A stretch of DNA of 7,255 bases. Origin: an uncultured Brevinema sp. (GTDB lineage Bacteria; Spirochaetota; Brevinematia; Brevinematales; Brevinemataceae). Of this stretch, positions 6,086 to 7,255 are shown piece by piece; the first letter of the stretch is position 1, and the number at the start of each line of letters is the position of its first letter. The stretch lies in contig CAMRBT010000077.1 in the NCBI GenBank assembly GCA_947040475.1, positions 1 through 7,255 on the forward strand, given 5' to 3'. Below the pieces are notes generated by a model. That model saw nothing but the letters and a program-made list of their open reading frames with translations. It had not been told where the DNA came from and did no database searches. A program made the translations under genes and the position numbers.

Positions 6086-6091
6086 AATAAC

Positions 6092-6497
6092 GGTTAAATT
6101 TTCACAGATTAGAAATAGTCTGTCATATTCTATTTTTTTACTTTTAATAAAGATAGGATTTCTCATAAGAAGTCCTTTTTTTTATTAAAAGTAAATTTAT
6201 GTTTGGATATTTCCTTTTAGTGCTCACGCTGAGTACATTTATACTAATTGCCCATAGGGTGTTGTATATTTTCTCGGCGTGAGTAATAAATAGAAATATT
6301 TAAGACTTTCTTTCTGTGAAAATTTAACCAGTACAGCTCTATGGGCTTTATTGATTAGAAAATAGCGAGAGAACGAAAGTGATCGACTCTATTGTCTTAC
6401 TCAGCTTAAAAATAATTTTTTTTAAGCGAGAGTTCCTTATTCTATCAAAATAAAACCCTCATAGTAGTGCCTATATGGCAAATCATGAGGGTTTTTT
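6092..6497 (+). ncRNA. undescribed structured ncRNA of about 405 nt with a pseudoknot
   Basis: The RNA starts at a perfect promoter and ends at a strong terminator, with no credible ORF inside. Helices visible by eye: P1, 6092-6108 with 6313-6329, 17 bp and perfect; P2, 6104-6111 with 6116-6123, one G-U, GAAA loop, competing with the inner end of P1; P3, 6137-6151 with 6181-6195, 15 bp and perfect, enclosing a 9-bp stem 6155-6163 with 6168-6176 and a CATA loop; P4, 6221-6233 with 6273-6285, 13 bp with two G-U; P5, 6287-6292 with 6297-6302, GAAA loop; P6, 6361-6365 with 6389-6393, enclosing a further GAAA hairpin; P7, 6404-6412 with 6419-6427. The loop of P4 (6250-6260) pairs with 6336-6346 outside P1, making a pseudoknot. 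I find none of the signature motifs of RNase P, tmRNA or SRP RNA. A 6S RNA is unlikely because the terminal helix does not close at the 3' end. Confidence 0.8.
6452..6497 (+). terminator. intrinsic terminator of the ncRNA
   Basis: The aaaaccctcat (6452-6462) and atgagggtttt (6485-6495) arms form an 11-bp stem. It encloses a small inner hairpin, tgcc-tatat-ggca (6468-6480). Six T (6492-6497) complete the signal. It sets the 3' end of the ncRNA. Confidence 0.93.
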
Positions 6498-6504
6498 CAA
6501 TATC

Positions 6505-6647
6505 GTGATAGGTGGTTTTATAAAATTGGGGTGTGGTTATTCACTAGTGAAATTGGGATAGAATCATCTCCCCCAATTTTTTTTAGGGCTTACCACCTAT
6601 AAAAAACTACCACCTATCACTTTTTTTTATTATTAGGGAGGTTTTTT
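6505..6647 (+). promoter_or_regulatory. structured leader with competing arms before the HNH gene
   Basis: gtgataggtggt (6505-6516) is the exact complement of accacctatcac (6609-6620), and T8 follows at 6621-6628, which is terminator-like. Inside, aaaattgggg (6522-6531) pairs with ccccaatttt (6571-6580). Several arms exist twice: accacctat also at 6592-6600 and attggg also at 6552-6557. The RNA can therefore fold in at least two exclusive ways. A 12-bp perfect palindrome (ttcactagtgaa, 6540-6551) lies in the middle. The ribosome site AGGGAGG (6635-6641) follows, six bases before the ATG. This looks like an attenuator or riboswitch-like leader. I see no clear promoter of its own; TATAAA at 6519-6524 is a weak -10 candidate, and read-through from the ncRNA is possible. 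Confidence 0.55.
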
Positions 6648-7073
6648 ATGAAAAACTTTATCAAAATCTTTGTCAAAGTCTTTGTTTTGATTTTTATGCT
6701 GGTTTTAACTACTTATTCTAAAGATAATTACAAGAGAGATGACTACCAATACAATCATGGTGTTGCTAGGAAAATTTTTATTTTTTTCTATGATCCTTAT
6801 AGTGGCGATACTTTTTATAAAACTGATGATCTCGAAATCGATCACATTGTCCCTCTGAGCCTAGCTCACAAATTAGGCGGATATCTATGGACACCGCAAC
6901 AAAAAAAGGCTTTCGCCAACGATACAGAAAATCTCATTCTCGTTTCAAAAACATGCAATCGATCCAAAGGAAGTAAGTCTATTTCTTCATGGCTCCCCAA
7001 AAACAAATCCTATCACACCGAATACACCAAGCGATACAATCATATCATACAAAAATATAACCTAGATGATTAA
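6648..7073 (+). CDS. secreted HNH nuclease (DUF1524-like)
   Basis: This 141-residue protein begins with a signal peptide: MKNFIKIFVK, a hydrophobic core VFVLIFMLVLTTY, with likely cleavage near residue 24 and no lipobox. The mature part carries a compact HNH (beta-beta-alpha metal) nuclease motif: IDHIVPLSLAHKLGGYLW with D65-H66, then AFANDTENL (N95), then CNRSKGSKSISSWLP with N104, K107 and W115. This pattern is that of small secreted or cell-surface HNH endonucleases of the DUF1524/GmrSD-C-terminal type, which cut DNA with a divalent metal. A periplasmic or extracellular role such as nutrient DNA scavenging, DNA uptake or attack on foreign DNA is possible; none is shown. The start is supported by AGGGAGG with six-base spacing. 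The 3' end overlaps a small minus-strand ORF. No terminator is seen after the stop. Confidence 0.9.
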   Translation: MKNFIKIFVKVFVLIFMLVLTTYSKDNYKRDDYQYNHGVARKIFIFFYDPYSGDTFYKTDDLEIDHIVPLSLAHKLGGYLWTPQQKKAFANDTENLILVSKTCNRSKGSKSISSWLPKNKSYHTEYTKRYNHIIQKYNLDD

Positions 7074-7194
7074 ATGTAATATTTAGAGCAATAATACTTT
7101 GATTAAAATTAAATTTAAAATCAATAGCTATAGAGTTAAAATAATCTCCTATATAAATGATTAATTCACTACTAAAAATATTGTTTTCACTCAT
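7045..7194 (-). CDS. small 49-residue protein, convergent with the HNH gene
   Basis: The minus strand encodes MSENNIFSSELIIYIGDYF and on to a TGA at 7045-7047, 49 residues in all. It has a good ribosome site, AAGGAAG, at 7199-7205 just before ATG, and a well-formed promoter (7221-7249). This is more than chance usually gives for a short ORF. The product is hydrophobic and Phe/Ile/Asn-rich, has no signal peptide or recognisable motif, and ends abruptly inside the 3' end of the HNH gene, overlapping it by 29 bases. It may be a true small gene, or the intact N-terminus of a longer gene truncated by rearrangement. I recognise no family. Confidence 0.5.
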   Translation of the reverse strand: MSENNIFSSELIIYIGDYFNSIAIDFKFNFNQSIIALNITFNHLGYIFV

Positions 7195-7220
7195 CTTACT
7201 TCCTTACTAATTATCATCTC

Positions 7221-7249
7221 ATTATATAATATTTTATTAGTATTCACAA
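7221..7249 (-). promoter_or_regulatory. sigma70-type promoter for the small minus-strand ORF
   Basis: Read on the minus strand this is TTGTGA (7244-7249), a 17-bp spacer, and TATAAT (7221-7226). The start would be near 7214, giving a leader of about 20 bases to the ATG at 7194, with the ribosome site inside it. Confidence 0.72.
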
Positions 7250-7255
7250 CGATTT

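Noticed and set aside
6092..6329. Retron msr-msd RNA, because of the perfect 17-bp inverted repeat around hairpins
   Set aside because: No reverse transcriptase gene is in the window, and the RNA continues about 170 nt beyond the repeat to a terminator and contains a pseudoknot that leaves the repeat.
6092..6497. RNase P RNA or tmRNA
   Set aside because: The conserved RNase P segments (gaggaaagtcc, agggtgaaa, acagaa) are missing, as are a tRNA-like domain and a tag reading frame. The 5' end pairs with an internal segment, not with the 3' end.
6505..6620. Miniature transposable element with 12-bp terminal inverted repeats
   Set aside because: No target-site duplication is seen at its ends, the arms have internal duplicates that favour RNA folding, and T8 plus a ribosome site follow directly, which fits a gene leader better.
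6092..7073. HEARO/IscB-type omega RNA with its HNH nuclease
   Set aside because: The HNH protein is 141 residues with a signal peptide and no RuvC or bridge-helix region, and a strong terminator separates the RNA from the ORF.

Overview
This is a strongly AT-rich bacterial window. Promoters close to the sigma70 consensus, with TATAAT boxes and 17-bp spacers, sit in front of most genes. A class III adenylate cyclase with a HAMP domain and a TPR-like tail ending in a 'PP.nWDGV' motif, a GAF-Fis regulator without an AAA+ domain, a lipoprotein with a lipobox, and an HU-type protein together suggest a low-GC spirochaete (Brevinema- or Brachyspira-like). That assignment is an inference, not a proof.

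Layout. Positions 1-55 are probably the 3' end of a plus-strand gene, closed by a hairpin and an intrinsic terminator. Three minus-strand genes follow, each with its own promoter: a secreted protein of unknown function (323-898) with a long leader of about 175 nt, a lipoprotein (1174-1782), and a GAF-Fis transcription regulator (1930-3054). The regulator is divergent from a two-gene plus-strand operon: a membrane adenylate cyclase (3246-5015) and a small unknown cytoplasmic protein (5030-5557). An HU-family gene follows (5665-5946) with a strong terminator.

The most striking part is 6057-6497, where no protein gene is seen. A perfect consensus promoter (TTGACA-N17-TATAAT) places its start exactly on the first base of a perfect 17-bp long-range helix. 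The region continues through several hairpins, three of them capped by GAAA tetraloops, and an 11-bp pseudoknot, and ends at a strong intrinsic terminator. It matches no RNA family that I recognise (not RNase P, tmRNA, SRP or typical 6S RNA). I call it an undescribed structured ncRNA of about 405 nt. Its 3' part is complementary, nearly without interruption, to a 20-nt element that occurs twice in the leader of the secreted-protein gene at 323-898, which suggests a possible trans-acting RNA and its target.

Downstream, a second structured element (6505-6628) has competing repeat arms and a T8 tract in front of the ribosome binding site of a small secreted HNH nuclease (6648-7073). A 49-codon minus-strand ORF (7045-7194) with its own good promoter and ribosome binding site converges on the nuclease gene and overlaps its 3' end.

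The cyclase makes cAMP, and the adjacent GAF domain belongs to a family that often binds cyclic nucleotides or other small ligands. A local signalling module is therefore possible but not shown.
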